Shown here piece after piece: positions 8,361-16,927 of a stretch of DNA of 64,000 bases. Within the stretch, counting starts at the first letter, position 1, and every line of letters begins with the position of its first letter. The notes below the pieces were generated by a model, which searched no databases, was not told the origin of the DNA, and was given only the letters and a program-made list of their open reading frames with translations. The translations under genes were made by a program, and so were the position numbers. Origin of the DNA: Aphanothece saxicola GSE-SYN-MK-01-06B (lineage in GTDB: Bacteria; Cyanobacteriota; Cyanobacteriia; PCC-6307; Cyanobiaceae); the NCBI GenBank assembly GCA_019359745.1, contig JAHHGT010000001.1, forward strand, positions 124,001-188,000, written 5' to 3'.

Positions 8361-8379
8361 ACAATTGTTTACAAATTGT
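8361..8379. promoter_or_regulatory. AT-rich dyad in the promoter region (possible operator)
   Basis: ACAATT and AATTGT arms separated by 7 bases form a perfect dyad in an otherwise GC-rich region, 10 bases upstream of the minus-strand start at 8351. It stands out in composition and could bind a dimeric regulator or be the promoter itself. The binding protein is unknown. Confidence 0.35.
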
Positions 8380-8412
8380 ACAGACGCCTGCCTTGGAGTG
8401 TGGCGTGCCGCT

Positions 8413-9348
8413 TCAGTAGAGCTCCGGCCGCAGGTCCTCGTGATATCTGGTGGCAGCGGGGTGGGTGGGGCCGTACTCGCCGGGCCGGCAGTCGGCGATC
8501 AGCAGAGTCGGCTCCGGCCGGGCGGCCGCCAGCACGTCGCCATGGGGTCCGCAGATGAGGCTGTTGCCCAGGTAGGCCGCCATCACCCGGCCGTTCACCG
8601 TCTCCTCGCCGCAGCGGTTGGCGTAGGCCACGAAACAGCCGTTCTGGAACGCATGGGCCGGGATCAGGGTGCGGGACACATCCGGGTAGGGCCTGTCGGT
8701 GCGCTCGCCGCTGCTCAGCTCGGCCCAGGCATCGGCGGCCGTGGGGATCAGCACCAGCTTCGCCCCCTTCAGCGCCAGATGCCGGCTGAGTTCGGGAAAC
8801 TCCGCCTCATAGCAGTTCAGCAGGCCCACCCCCACCCCATTCACCGGCTGCACCGTGAACGCCGGCCCCTCCTCGGGATGGTGATAGCCGGCGCTCCAGC
8901 AGCGTTTCTCATCCGGTCCCCAGAGGTGGGTCTTGCGGTAGTTGCGCAGCAACGTGCCGTCCCGGTCGAAGAGGGCGATGGCGTCGTAGAAGCGCTCCTG
9001 CCCGGCCACGTTGGCCCGCTCGGCGTAGGGACAGGCCACGGCCAGCCCGTGCTGGCGGGCGGCGGCGGCCACCCGTCGCAGGCTGCGGCCGTCCACCGGC
9101 TCGGCCAGCTCCCGCACGATCGCGGGCGTGACGATGTAGCCGGTGAGGTAGAGCTCGGGAAAGGCCAGCAACTGCACCCCATGGCCCGCCGCCAGGCCGC
9201 AGACCAGCTCCAGCCGCTCCAGGTTTTCGGCGATGGCCGCTGGAGTGCCAGCCGTGCCGGTGCCCTGCCAGATCCCCAGCCGCAGCCCTTCGCCGAAGGC
9301 CGGCACCCCGGGCCGCACGACGCAGTGCAGGCGATGCTCAGGAACCAT
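8413..9348 (-). CDS. Nitrilase superfamily amidohydrolase (carbon-nitrogen hydrolase)
   Basis: A 311-residue cytosolic hydrolase that should cleave a carboxamide or related C-N bond. The Glu-Lys-Cys triad is complete: E65 in AFPELYLTGY, K139 in NYRKTHLWG and C179 in GVGLLNCYEAEFPE, with the family's GNSLICGPHGDVLA block near the C-terminus. The start at 9348 (MVPEHRLHCVVRPG) is the first ATG after the upstream gene; the long open frame running further upstream is antisense-phase noise inside crtH. The gene follows crtH by about 40 bases on the same strand. The branch within the superfamily cannot be fixed; aliphatic amidase- or R-amidase-like activity is a guess. Confidence 0.85.
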   Translation of the reverse strand: MVPEHRLHCVVRPGVPAFGEGLRLGIWQGTGTAGTPAAIAENLERLELVCGLAAGHGVQLLAFPELYLTGYIVTPAIVRELAEPVDGRSLRRVAAAARQHGLAVACPYAERANVAGQERFYDAIALFDRDGTLLRNYRKTHLWGPDEKRCWSAGYHHPEEGPAFTVQPVNGVGVGLLNCYEAEFPELSRHLALKGAKLVLIPTAADAWAELSSGERTDRPYPDVSRTLIPAHAFQNGCFVAYANRCGEETVNGRVMAAYLGNSLICGPHGDVLAAARPEPTLLIADCRPGEYGPTHPAATRYHEDLRPELY

Positions 9349-9389
9349 GGCTTGCGGGGGGGGGGAAGGGTTGATGGTCACCGGCCGCT

Positions 9390-10967
9390 TCAGGCCGGCA
9401 GGCTCCAGGGATTGAGGCCCAGGTCGGCGCCGATGCGGTGGGCGCAGGCGAAGCCGCTGAAGGCCACCGCATTCAGCCCCTGGCCCGGGAAGCAGGAATC
9501 GCCGACGCAGTAGAGATCCGCAATGGCGGTGCGGTTGAAGGGCATCGGCAGCAGGCCGGGCAGCCGCAGGGCCGGCACCGGTCCGTAGCTGCCGCCGTGG
9601 CGGCCCAGGAAGCGGCGATGGCTGCGGGGGGTTCCGGTCTCCCGGTGGGTGATGGCGCCCTCCAGGCCGGGAAGGATCGCCTCCAGACGGCGGATCAGCC
9701 GGGTGGCGGCGGCCTCCTTGGCGGCCCTGTAGGCCCCCGGGGCCAGCCCCTGCCAGGTGTCCATCGCCGACGGGGTGAAGGTGTGCACGATGTGGTGGCC
9801 GGCCGGAGCCAGGGAGGGATCCAGCAGGGTGGGGATGGAGACGAAGATCACCCCCTGCTCGGCTTCCATGTCCTCCCAGCGCTCCAGCAGCAGGTGATGG
9901 ACATGGCTGCCCGGCGGGATCGCCTCCGCTTTCACGCCCAGGTGCAACGAAAGAAAGGAAGACGAGGGCTTGTAGCGACGCCGCCAGGTGCGCTCGGCCG
10001 CCGGGGTGTGCTCCGCGTCCACCAGGGAGCCGAAGGTGTCCCAGCGGGTGGCGTTGCTCACCACCCGGCGGGCATGGATCTCCTCGCCGCTGGCCAGCCT
10101 CACCCCCACGGCCCGGGCCTGCGTTCCCTCGCCCTCCAGCAGCACCTTCACCACCCGCGCCCGGTAGCGGATCGCGCCACCGTGACTTCGCAGGCCCGCC
10201 ACCAGCTTCTCGGCGACCACCCCGACGCCGCCCCTGGGATAATTGATGCCGCCGGCGTGGCGATCGGAGAACACCATGCCGGCGTTGATCATCGGGGTGC
10301 GATCGGCCGGCATCACCGACCAGCAGAAGCACTCCATGTCGATGAACCTGAGCAGATCCGGATCGCTGATGTGGGCGCGGGCCACAGCCCCCACGTTCAC
10401 CGGCAGCCAGCGGGCCAGCCCCAGGCAGGCCCGCGGCGCCCGGAAGAACACCTTGGCCAGGTAGGCCGGGTCCTCCAGCGACAGCAGGGGCATCGCATCA
10501 AGGCAGCGGAACACCTGCCAGCAGGTGTCGTAGAAGGTGCGGATCCCCTTCGCCTCATGGGGAAACAGGGCGGTGAGATCGGCCAGGAAGCGCTCGTAGT
10601 CGCGATCCACTGCCACCTCGAGGCCACCGGGCAGGTGGTAGGCGAGCTGGGCGGGGTCGGGAATCGTGTCGCAGTGCTCGCCGACGTCGGCGAGGGCCCG
10701 GGTGAGCAGGTTGGTGTGGCCCTTATCGCCGAAGCCGAAGATCATCGAGGCGCCGACATCGAAGGTGTAGCCCTCGCGGCGGAAGCTGCCGCCGCTGCCA
10801 CCGGGGATCAGGTAGCGCTCCAGCACCAGCACCTTCGCCCCCTTGGCCGCCAGCTGGCTGGCGGTGACCAGCCCGCCGATGCCCGAGCCGATCACGACGG
10901 CGTCCCAGGGGCGGCCATCGGCCGCGGTGAGGGGGGCGTCGGCGGACGAACGGGCCGTGATGGTCAC
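9390..10967 (-). CDS. crtH: Prolycopene/carotenoid cis-trans isomerase CrtH (CrtISO)
   Basis: CrtH is a FAD-dependent enzyme that isomerises poly-cis-lycopene to all-trans-lycopene in the plant-type carotenoid pathway. The 525-residue protein has an N-terminal dinucleotide-binding fold (DAVVIGSGIGGLVTASQLA at about 24-42), VLERYLIPGGSGGSF, the family segment GYTFDVGASMIFGFGDKGHT, and the C-terminal FAD block DLYCVGDSCFPGQGLNAVAF. The match is to CrtISO rather than to phytoene desaturase (crtP) or zeta-carotene desaturase (crtQ). Length is usual. It is flanked downstream by the nitrilase-family gene and upstream by trmFO on the same strand. The window also has a ketolase gene near 49 kb. Confidence 0.95.
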   Translation of the reverse strand: MTITARSSADAPLTAADGRPWDAVVIGSGIGGLVTASQLAAKGAKVLVLERYLIPGGSGGSFRREGYTFDVGASMIFGFGDKGHTNLLTRALADVGEHCDTIPDPAQLAYHLPGGLEVAVDRDYERFLADLTALFPHEAKGIRTFYDTCWQVFRCLDAMPLLSLEDPAYLAKVFFRAPRACLGLARWLPVNVGAVARAHISDPDLLRFIDMECFCWSVMPADRTPMINAGMVFSDRHAGGINYPRGGVGVVAEKLVAGLRSHGGAIRYRARVVKVLLEGEGTQARAVGVRLASGEEIHARRVVSNATRWDTFGSLVDAEHTPAAERTWRRRYKPSSSFLSLHLGVKAEAIPPGSHVHHLLLERWEDMEAEQGVIFVSIPTLLDPSLAPAGHHIVHTFTPSAMDTWQGLAPGAYRAAKEAAATRLIRRLEAILPGLEGAITHRETGTPRSHRRFLGRHGGSYGPVPALRLPGLLPMPFNRTAIADLYCVGDSCFPGQGLNAVAFSGFACAHRIGADLGLNPWSLPA

Positions 10968-11014
10968 CGCAACCAGGCAAACGGAAGCGGCCTGACCCTA
11001 GGAAGCGGCCCCCC

Positions 11015-12406
11015 TCAGCCGGCTGCGGGAACCGGGCAACGGTTGCTCGCCAGGCGCTCGCTCTCCCAGGTGGCCAGATCCCCCAGGGCCCGGTCGCGGT
11101 AGGCGCCGTAGCGGCGACGTTTGTCGCGGATGCGCTCCGGCAGCTCCGGCATCAGGCCGAAGCTGGGGGGCATGGGCTGGAAGCCCCCCTTGCGGGCGCC
11201 GTGGCTGCGCTCCGCATCCGAGATGAAGGCCAGCAGGGCGCCGGCCATGGTGGTGGCCGGCAGGCCCAGGGGCGGCAGGCCCCGCACCAATCGGACGGCG
11301 TTGGTGCCGGCCAGCCAGCCACCGGCCACCGCAGCCGCATAGCCCTCGGTGCCGGTGATCTGCCCGGCGGCCAGCAGGGTGGGGCGCTGGCGGAACTGCA
11401 GGGTGGGCTGCAGCAGCTCGGGGGACTCCAGGAAGGTGTTGCGGTGCATCACCCCGAAGCGCACGAAGCTGGCGTTCTCCAGGCCGGGGATCATCCGCAG
11501 CACCCGCTGCTGTTCGCCCCACTTGAGGTTGGTCTGGAAGCCGACGAGGTTCCAGAGCTGGCCGTCCCGGTCCTCCTGGCGCAGCTGCACCACCGCATGG
11601 GCCCGTTTGGCGCGGCGCACGTCGCGGTCGTGCAGGTCGCCCCAGCGCGGATCCCAGAGACCGATCGGCTTGAGTGGGCCGTAGCGCATGGTGTCCTCGC
11701 CGCGGCGGGCCAGCTCCTCGATCGGCAGGCAGCCCTCGAAGAACGTGGCGGTCTCCTGCTCGAAATCCTTCAGCTCCGCCTTCTCGGCCTCCAGCAGGGC
11801 CGTGCGGAAGGCGATGTACTGCTCCCGATCCATGGGGCAGTTGATGTAGTCGGCGTCGCCCTTGTCGTAGCGGCTGGCCCGGAAGGCCACCGAGAGGTCG
11901 ATGCCTTCGCCCTCCACGATCGGGCTGGCGGCATCAAAGAAATGGCACGACTCCCGTCCGGTGAAGCGCAGCAGGTCCTCGGCCAGGTCGGTGCTGGTGA
12001 GGGGCCCGGTGGCCAGCACCGCCACCTCAGAGGGGTCGGGCAGCGCCAACTGCTCACGCCGCTCCACCGTCACCAGGGGATGGGCCTCAAGGGCGGCCGT
12101 GAGGGCGGCGCTGTAGCGGCCCCGGTCGACGGCCAGGGCGCCGCCGGCGGGCACCGCATGGACGTCGGCGGTGCGGATCACCAGGGATCCCAGGCGCCTC
12201 AGTTCCTCCTGCAGCAGGCCGGCGGCCCGATCGGGGGAGAGGGCGCCAAAGCTGTTGCTGCACACCAACTCGGCGAAATCGCCGCTGTGGTGGGCCGGGG
12301 AGGGACGCACGGGCCGCATCTCCACCAGCCGCACCGGTACATCGGACTCGGCGATCTGCCAGGCGGCTTCGGTGCCGGCCAGGCCAGCACCGATGACGAC
12401 GACCAT
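11015..12406 (-). CDS. trmFO: Methylenetetrahydrofolate-tRNA-(uracil-5-)-methyltransferase TrmFO
   Basis: TrmFO makes ribothymidine at position 54 of the tRNA T-loop, using methylenetetrahydrofolate and FADH2. The 463-residue product starts [20 protein letters not shown] (GxGxxG FAD site) and contains [42 protein letters not shown]-like sequence, [46 protein letters not shown] and [12 protein letters not shown], all family signatures. ATG at 12406 overlaps the stop codon of psbY by one base (TGATG), indicating coupled translation. The FAD and folate sites appear complete. Confidence 0.96.
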   Translation of the reverse strand: MVVVIGAGLAGTEAAWQIAESDVPVRLVEMRPVRPSPAHHSGDFAELVCSNSFGALSPDRAAGLLQEELRRLGSLVIRTADVHAVPAGGALAVDRGRYSAALTAALEAHPLVTVERREQLALPDPSEVAVLATGPLTSTDLAEDLLRFTGRESCHFFDAASPIVEGEGIDLSVAFRASRYDKGDADYINCPMDREQYIAFRTALLEAEKAELKDFEQETATFFEGCLPIEELARRGEDTMRYGPLKPIGLWDPRWGDLHDRDVRRAKRAHAVVQLRQEDRDGQLWNLVGFQTNLKWGEQQRVLRMIPGLENASFVRFGVMHRNTFLESPELLQPTLQFRQRPTLLAAGQITGTEGYAAAVAGGWLAGTNAVRLVRGLPPLGLPATTMAGALLAFISDAERSHGARKGGFQPMPPSFGLMPELPERIRDKRRRYGAYRDRALGDLATWESERLASNRCPVPAAG

Positions 12407-12528
12407 CAGGCGCGGGCGCGCTTGAGCATCAGTTGCAGCTGGCCCACGGCGGCGCGGCCGATGTTGAAGGCGGCCCAACCCACGGCCAGGAGGATCGGAG
12501 CAGCGACGAGCAGCAGCCGGAGGTCCAT
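12406..12528 (-). CDS. psbY: Photosystem II protein Y (PsbY), 40 residues
   Basis: PsbY is a small single-helix thylakoid protein bound near cytochrome b559 in photosystem II. Translating the minus strand gives [20 protein letters not shown] followed by [20 protein letters not shown]. The pattern MDxRxLxVxxPxxxAxxWAxFNIxxAAxxQ is that of cyanobacterial PsbY, and the length fits. The membrane segment covers about residues 4-23, with a basic C-terminal tail. Its stop overlaps the start of trmFO by one base. It lies 30 bases downstream of the gamma-carbonic-anhydrase-like gene, so the three may be one transcript. Confidence 0.88.
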   Translation of the reverse strand: MDLRLLLVAAPILLAVGWAAFNIGRAAVGQLQLMLKRARA

Positions 12529-12558
12529 GGCGACGCAGGGGAAAACGATGGCGGGATC

Positions 12559-13074
12559 CTAACGGAGTCCAGCGTGAACCTCCGCCAGATGGCGGTAAAG
12601 GCGGGCGTGCTGGCGCTGGGCCTCGATCGCGCCGGCATCGAGCTGCCGTTTCACCACCGCCGGGGCCCCCATCACCAGGGCGCCGGGGGGCACGTCGCGG
12701 GTGACCACCGAGCCGGCCGCCACCAGGGCCCCGGCCCCCACCGTGACGCCGTTGAGCACGATGGCGCCGATGCCGATCAGGCAGCCGTCCTCGAGCGTGG
12801 CGCCATGGACCACGGCCCGGTGGCCGATGGTCACATCGGCGCCGATGGTCACCGGCTGGCCCGGATCCCCGTGCAGCACGGCTCCGTCCTGCACGTTGCT
12901 GCCCTCCCCCACCGCGATCGTGCAGACATCCCCCCGCGCCACCGCGGTGGGCCAGAGGCTGGCCCCCGGCGCCAGCCGCACATCACCGATCACCACAGCC
13001 GAAGGCGCCACCCAGGCGGCGGCGGCGATGCGGGGGGCGTCCCAGCGGCTGGGCCAGGCGTCGGTGCTGGTCAT
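12559..13074 (-). CDS. Gamma-class carbonic anhydrase-like hexapeptide-repeat protein
   Basis: A 171-residue left-handed beta-helix protein of the gamma-carbonic anhydrase/YrdA/PaaY family. Hexapeptide turns are visible from about residue 23 ([19 protein letters not shown]) through [19 protein letters not shown] to [20 protein letters not shown]. The metal-site histidines appear in the sequence: [16 protein letters not shown] and a further His earlier in the third coil. It ends with a C-terminal helix ([18 protein letters not shown]), as usual. It could be a carbonic anhydrase or a paralogue without that activity; I cannot decide. It is first in a possible transcript with psbY and trmFO. Confidence 0.85.
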   Translation of the reverse strand: MTSTDAWPSRWDAPRIAAAAWVAPSAVVIGDVRLAPGASLWPTAVARGDVCTIAVGEGSNVQDGAVLHGDPGQPVTIGADVTIGHRAVVHGATLEDGCLIGIGAIVLNGVTVGAGALVAAGSVVTRDVPPGALVMGAPAVVKRQLDAGAIEAQRQHARLYRHLAEVHAGLR

Positions 13075-13134
13075 GGGTGGTGCGGGTGGCGGGCTTGGAG
13101 AGGGTCGCCGCCGGGTGATAGCTTCCCAAGCGAC

Positions 13135-13206
13135 GGGTCGCTAGCTCAGCGGTAGAGCATTCGGCTTTTAACCGACTGGTCCTGAGTTCGAATCTCAGGC
13201 GACCCA
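13135..13206 (+). tRNA. trnK: tRNA-Lys (anticodon UUU)
   Basis: A 72-base cloverleaf. Acceptor stem GGGTCGC pairs with GCGACCC, the discriminator is A, the D arm is GCTC/GAGC, the anticodon loop CTTTTAA gives UUU, and the T arm is CTGAG-TTCGAAT-CTCAG. The 3' CCA is not encoded. It lies alone between the gamma-carbonic-anhydrase-like gene and a LuxR-type regulator, both on the other strand. Confidence 0.98.
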
Positions 13207-13265
13207 TCCCTTTCCCTGACACAGCTTCCCGGTAGGGCCGATGCGTCGGCCTCCATGGAGTCATT

Positions 13266-13955
13266 TCAGCCCAGCTGCACCATGCCGCAGCGAACCCCCT
13301 TGAGGACGGCCTGCAGGCGGTTGTTGACGCCGAGGGTCTGGAGCAGGCGCTTGGTGTAGGTGCGGGCCGTGGCGTCGCTTACCACCAGCTTCCGGGCGAT
13401 GTCCCGGTCGCTGAGGCCGCTGGCCAGCAGGTCGAGCACCTCGTACTCCCGTGGGGTCAGGCGCGGACAGCTCAGGTAGGGAAGCTTGCCGGAGCGCAGC
13501 GAGGGACTGCGGTAGGAGTGGTGGCCCATCACGGCGATCACGGCGGCCTGCAGGGGCCTCTGGTCGTCGACGATGTCGGCTTCGGCCACCACGGCCTCCA
13601 GCCAGGGTGCGTGCTCGTATTCAGCGGGGATCACATCGCCGAGGGCCAGCATCACCACCTTGAGGTCGGGGTACAGCTCCTTGGCCCGACGGGTGAGCTC
13701 GAAGCCGTTGCCGCTTTCCAGGTGATCGGTGCACAGCAGCAGGTCGTAGGCCTCCCGCTTCAGGTAGTCGAGGCAGCCCTGCTCGTGGGTGATCGCGCAG
13801 CCGATCAGGCTGCGATCGCTGATGCTCTCGCAGAGGGCCCGCAGCAGGAAGCGGCCCTTCATGGCGATGGCCACCTTCCCTCCGGCAGCCACCGTGAGCA
13901 GCACCTCATCGAAGGTGTTCCCCTCCAGGCTGCCCAGGAACGGCGTGAGATCCAT
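13266..13955 (-). CDS. LuxR/NarL-type response regulator with degenerate receiver
   Basis: A 229-residue transcription factor. Residues 27-140 look like a receiver (KVAIAMKGRFLLRALCESI, LLLCTDHLESGNGFELTRRA, LKVVMLALGD). Residues 160-225 are a LuxR helix-turn-helix (CPRLTPREYEVLDLLASGLS, DRDIARKLVVSDATARTYTK, RLLQTLGVNNRLQAVL). The putative phospho-acceptor Asp in CTDHLE is present, but the acidic pair normally at the first strand is replaced by AMK, and the switch residues are hard to place, so normal Mg-dependent phosphorylation is doubtful. It lies 48 bases upstream of the start-to-end border of the porin gene on the same strand but likely has its own promoter. Targets are unknown. Confidence 0.85.
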   Translation of the reverse strand: MDLTPFLGSLEGNTFDEVLLTVAAGGKVAIAMKGRFLLRALCESISDRSLIGCAITHEQGCLDYLKREAYDLLLCTDHLESGNGFELTRRAKELYPDLKVVMLALGDVIPAEYEHAPWLEAVVAEADIVDDQRPLQAAVIAVMGHHSYRSPSLRSGKLPYLSCPRLTPREYEVLDLLASGLSDRDIARKLVVSDATARTYTKRLLQTLGVNNRLQAVLKGVRCGMVQLG

Positions 13956-14003
13956 GGTGGCCAGGCCATCCAGGTCCCTCTCATCATCCGTGCCCGAGGG
14001 CCC

Positions 14004-15602
14004 TCAGAAGCGGAAGGTGGTTTTCACCAACCCGCCCAGCTGCCGGAACGTGGTGCCGGGCGTGGTGTCCTGGCCCAGGGGCCGGCTCAGGTAGACGAGG
14101 GCCGGGGTGACGCTGATGTTGTCGGTGACCTGCCACTTGTACCACCATTCCCAGGCGAAATTCCCGTCCTGGGGCGTCTGGCCGTCAGCCAGGGCCGTGG
14201 CGAACACGGGCTGACCCACCGCCATGCCGAGGGCGTTGCCCTTGATGAAGGCGTCGTCCCACTGCAGACCCACCATCCACGACTGGCTGGTGCGCAGGGC
14301 GCCGGGGGCCTGGGCGGTGTCGACGCTGGTGCCGTTGAGGCCCCAGCCGAGACTGATCGAGGGAATCCAGCCGGAGTTGGCCGGCTGCCAGTAACCGCTG
14401 AGGCCGAAGGCATCGGTGCGGCTGTTGGGATTGGCTTCGTAGGTGAGGCCGGTGAAGGGGGTGGTGCCCGGCACCCCCACGCCCGACTGGATGCGGGAGT
14501 AGATCGCCGCCAGGCCCCACTGCTCCTTGGCGTAGCCGATCTGCACGGTGCCGGTGCCGACCGAGGCCACGGTGCCGATGCCGCCGATGTTGGGATCGCC
14601 CACATCGCCGTTGGCGGCCACATAGTTGGCGCTGATGCTGAAGCCTCCCTGCTGCCACCAGAGGCCGGCCCCGGCTCCGAGGTTCTTGTTGTAGGCCGCC
14701 GGGGCGCCGTTGAGGGTGAACAGGTTGAGGATCGTGTCGGAGGGGTAGGCGCTCGGCCAGAGGGCGAGCATGTCCTCCTGACCCACCCGTCCGCCGACGG
14801 TGGCGGTGAACTGGCTGCCGATCGGGAACTGGTAGAAGAGCTTGTCGATCGCCACCACGTCGCCGCAGTCGGCGGGGCCACCGCAGTCCTCCTGGAAGGC
14901 GGCCTCCAGGGTGGAGAGCCCACCCGTGGGGCCAGCGCCGCCGAAGGCGGAATCGGCGAAGTTGCCGGCCCGCAGGTTCGTGCGCAGCAGGTCTTTGCCG
15001 GTGAAGCTGGTGTCGAAGGTCAGCTGGACGTCGTAGCTGAAGGTGGTCGCCCCCACGGCGGCCCGGGCGGCATCGACGTTGGGGGTGTCGCTGCCCGAAA
15101 ACGCATTGGCGCCGATCACGAAGGTGGCCTGGCCTGAGAGCTTGGTGGTGGTGGAGAACTGGGTGGCTTCAAGCTCGCCCACCTTGGCCTCCAGGCCATC
15201 GACGCGGCCGCGCAGCACGGCGAGTTCCTTCTCGAACTCGGCCATCAGGCGCTTCAGCTCGTCGGTCACCTCGGTGATCCGGTCGAGGCAGGCGTTCAGC
15301 AGGGCCGCCGCTTCATAGCGGGTCATGGCCTGGCCACCTTTGTAGGTGCCGTTCGGGTAGCCGGCGACGCAGCCGTAGCGCTCGATCAGGTTCGAGAGAG
15401 CCTGGAAGGCCCAGTCGGTGGGCTTGACGTCGGAGAACTGGTTGATGCTGGTGACCTGCTCCTGGCTCTGGCCCGTTCCGGACCGGGCGTAGCGGTTGAC
15501 GCCCTCCAGGTTCAGCTCGCCAGCGCTGGCCCCGAGCGGCGCCAGGGGGGCCAGCAAGCTGGCGGTGGCGACGGGAATCAGGTGACGCACAGGGAAACGC
15601 AT
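14004..15602 (-). CDS. Iron-uptake-type outer-membrane porin with SLH domain (OprB family)
   Basis: A 532-residue outer-membrane protein. The signal peptide covers about residues 1-25 (ATASLLAPLAPLGASAGE). An SLH domain follows (INQFSDVKPTDWAFQALSNL, CVAGYPNGTYKGGQAMTRYE), then a coiled coil (MAEFEKELAVLRGRVDGLEA) and a beta-barrel of the carbohydrate-selective porin OprB fold that ends in aromatic FRF, the outer-membrane sorting signal. This is the 'iron uptake porin' architecture of cyanobacteria. A Fur-type palindrome lies 71-85 bases upstream, shared with the divergent imelysin gene, so iron-regulated expression is likely. The start at 15602 is set by the signal peptide. Pore selectivity (iron, sugars or general) is not visible. 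Confidence 0.88.
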   Translation of the reverse strand: MRFPVRHLIPVATASLLAPLAPLGASAGELNLEGVNRYARSGTGQSQEQVTSINQFSDVKPTDWAFQALSNLIERYGCVAGYPNGTYKGGQAMTRYEAAALLNACLDRITEVTDELKRLMAEFEKELAVLRGRVDGLEAKVGELEATQFSTTTKLSGQATFVIGANAFSGSDTPNVDAARAAVGATTFSYDVQLTFDTSFTGKDLLRTNLRAGNFADSAFGGAGPTGGLSTLEAAFQEDCGGPADCGDVVAIDKLFYQFPIGSQFTATVGGRVGQEDMLALWPSAYPSDTILNLFTLNGAPAAYNKNLGAGAGLWWQQGGFSISANYVAANGDVGDPNIGGIGTVASVGTGTVQIGYAKEQWGLAAIYSRIQSGVGVPGTTPFTGLTYEANPNSRTDAFGLSGYWQPANSGWIPSISLGWGLNGTSVDTAQAPGALRTSQSWMVGLQWDDAFIKGNALGMAVGQPVFATALADGQTPQDGNFAWEWWYKWQVTDNISVTPALVYLSRPLGQDTTPGTTFRQLGGLVKTTFRF

Positions 15603-15672
15603 GGATGGGATGGCAGGACGAGGGAATGGGGAGCACGTGCCAGGAGCCGTCACCCTGGCTTCATCGCGAGAA

Positions 15673-15687
15673 TGATAATAATTATCA
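15673..15687. promoter_or_regulatory. Fur-type iron box between divergent promoters
   Basis: TGATAATAATTATCA is a perfect 7-1-7 palindrome matching the core of the Fur box. It lies between the porin (minus strand, start 15602) and the imelysin/di-haem oxidase pair (plus strand, start 15902), both of iron-related families. The AT-rich site is striking in this GC-rich genome. Fur binding is an inference. Confidence 0.82.
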
Positions 15688-15901
15688 GCACTTGAGCCGC
15701 CCGGCTGGGTCGGTTGTCCCGCCGTCCGGGCCAGCGTCTCCGCTGCCAGCCCGGCGCGACTGAATTGTGGCCGGCCCCGATCGAACGGCACCCAAACAAA
15801 GGACATCCGCCGGTGCCATCGGTCACGCCATCGGGTGCCAGGGGGCCAGCGGTCCCGGGGTCGGCCGGGGGACAGTGCCTGGAGACGCCTGCTGACTGAT
15901 C

Positions 15902-16927
15902 GTGACCCGAGCAACCGGCTGGAGCCGCACCCTGGCCCTGGGCCTGCCCCTGTCTCTGAGCCTGGCGATCTCCGGGTGCGTCGCAGCCAACCGAACGGAA
16001 GCACCCACAGCTCAGGCCGTGGTGCAGACCTTCGTGGAGAAGGTGGTGCAGCCCAACCAAGCCCGGTTGGTGCTGCAGACGGCGGCGCTCCAGGCGGCGA
16101 TTCAGCGGCTCAGCGAGGAGCCCAGCGACGCCCATCTCGACGCGGCCCGGCAGGCCTGGCTGGCGGCGCGCCGCACCTGGGAGACCAGTGAGAGCTGGGC
16201 CTTCGGTCCGGCGGAAACGGAAGGCTTCGACGGGGCGATGGACGACTGGCCTGTGAACCGCAAGGACCTGGCCACGGCCCTGGGCAGCCAACGCATCGAT
16301 TCCGACAGCTTCGCCGCCCTCAGCGAGACCGCCAAGGGGTTCCACGGCATTGAGTGGGTGCTCTACGGCGGTCGCACCGGCACACCACCCACCGCCGCCC
16401 AGCTCACCCCCGGCGAACGCGCCTACCTGCGCCTCGCGGCCGATGATCTGCACCGTCAGGCGGCCGGATTACAGACCAGCTGGTCGGGGTCCCAGGGCTT
16501 TGGTGCCCGGTTGAGCAGCCCTGGGGAAGCCGGCGCCGCCGTGCAGGAGATGCTCCAGGGGGTGATCGGAATGCTGCAGGAAGGGGGCGACGAGAAACTC
16601 GGCCAGCCCCTGAAAACCCGCGATCCCCAGACCCTTGAGAGCGCCGACAGCGGCAACACCCGGGCCGACCTCCTGGCCAACGTGGAAGGGGCCCGGCAGG
16701 TCCTGCTGGCCACCGGTCTGCTCGAGCTGATTCGCAGCAAGGATGCCCAACTGGGCCAGCAGATCGACACCCAGACGGCCCGGGCGGTGGACCTGGCCAG
16801 GGCCCTGCCGAATTCCATCAACGACCACCTCGACAATCCAGCCTCCCGCCAGGCGATGGAGGACCTGATCAATCAGCTGCACGGCACCGCGACGCTGGTG
16901 GAACGCTCGGTGCCCCTGGTGTCTTGA
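15902..16927 (+). CDS. Imelysin-family iron-regulated lipoprotein
   Basis: Imelysin/EfeO-like proteins are periplasmic or outer-membrane-attached proteins of iron uptake. The 341-residue product has a lipobox-type signal (LSLSLAISGC, Cys near residue 26). The helical imelysin domain contains the hallmark GxHxxE motif in GFHGIEWVLYGG, a WAFGPAETEGFDG block and a second copy of the bundle (NTRADLLANVEGARQVLLAT). The start codon is GTG at 15902. The stop overlaps the next start by one base (TGATG), coupling it to the di-haem oxidoreductase. The Fur-type box upstream supports iron control. The metal ligand role of GxHxxE is from the family, not shown here. Confidence 0.9.
   Translation: MTRATGWSRTLALGLPLSLSLAISGCVAANRTEAPTAQAVVQTFVEKVVQPNQARLVLQTAALQAAIQRLSEEPSDAHLDAARQAWLAARRTWETSESWAFGPAETEGFDGAMDDWPVNRKDLATALGSQRIDSDSFAALSETAKGFHGIEWVLYGGRTGTPPTAAQLTPGERAYLRLAADDLHRQAAGLQTSWSGSQGFGARLSSPGEAGAAVQEMLQGVIGMLQEGGDEKLGQPLKTRDPQTLESADSGNTRADLLANVEGARQVLLATGLLELIRSKDAQLGQQIDTQTARAVDLARALPNSINDHLDNPASRQAMEDLINQLHGTATLVERSVPLVS

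Noticed and set aside
8361-8379. HLR1 or NtcA site
   Set aside because: The repeat spacing is 11 rather than 10 bases for HLR1 and no GTA-N8-TAC is present, so it is reported only as an unassigned dyad.
8413-10332. 639-codon minus-strand frame starting inside crtH
   Set aside because: Only the last 311 codons (from 9348) form the nitrilase-family protein; the upstream part is a wrong-phase reading of crtH.
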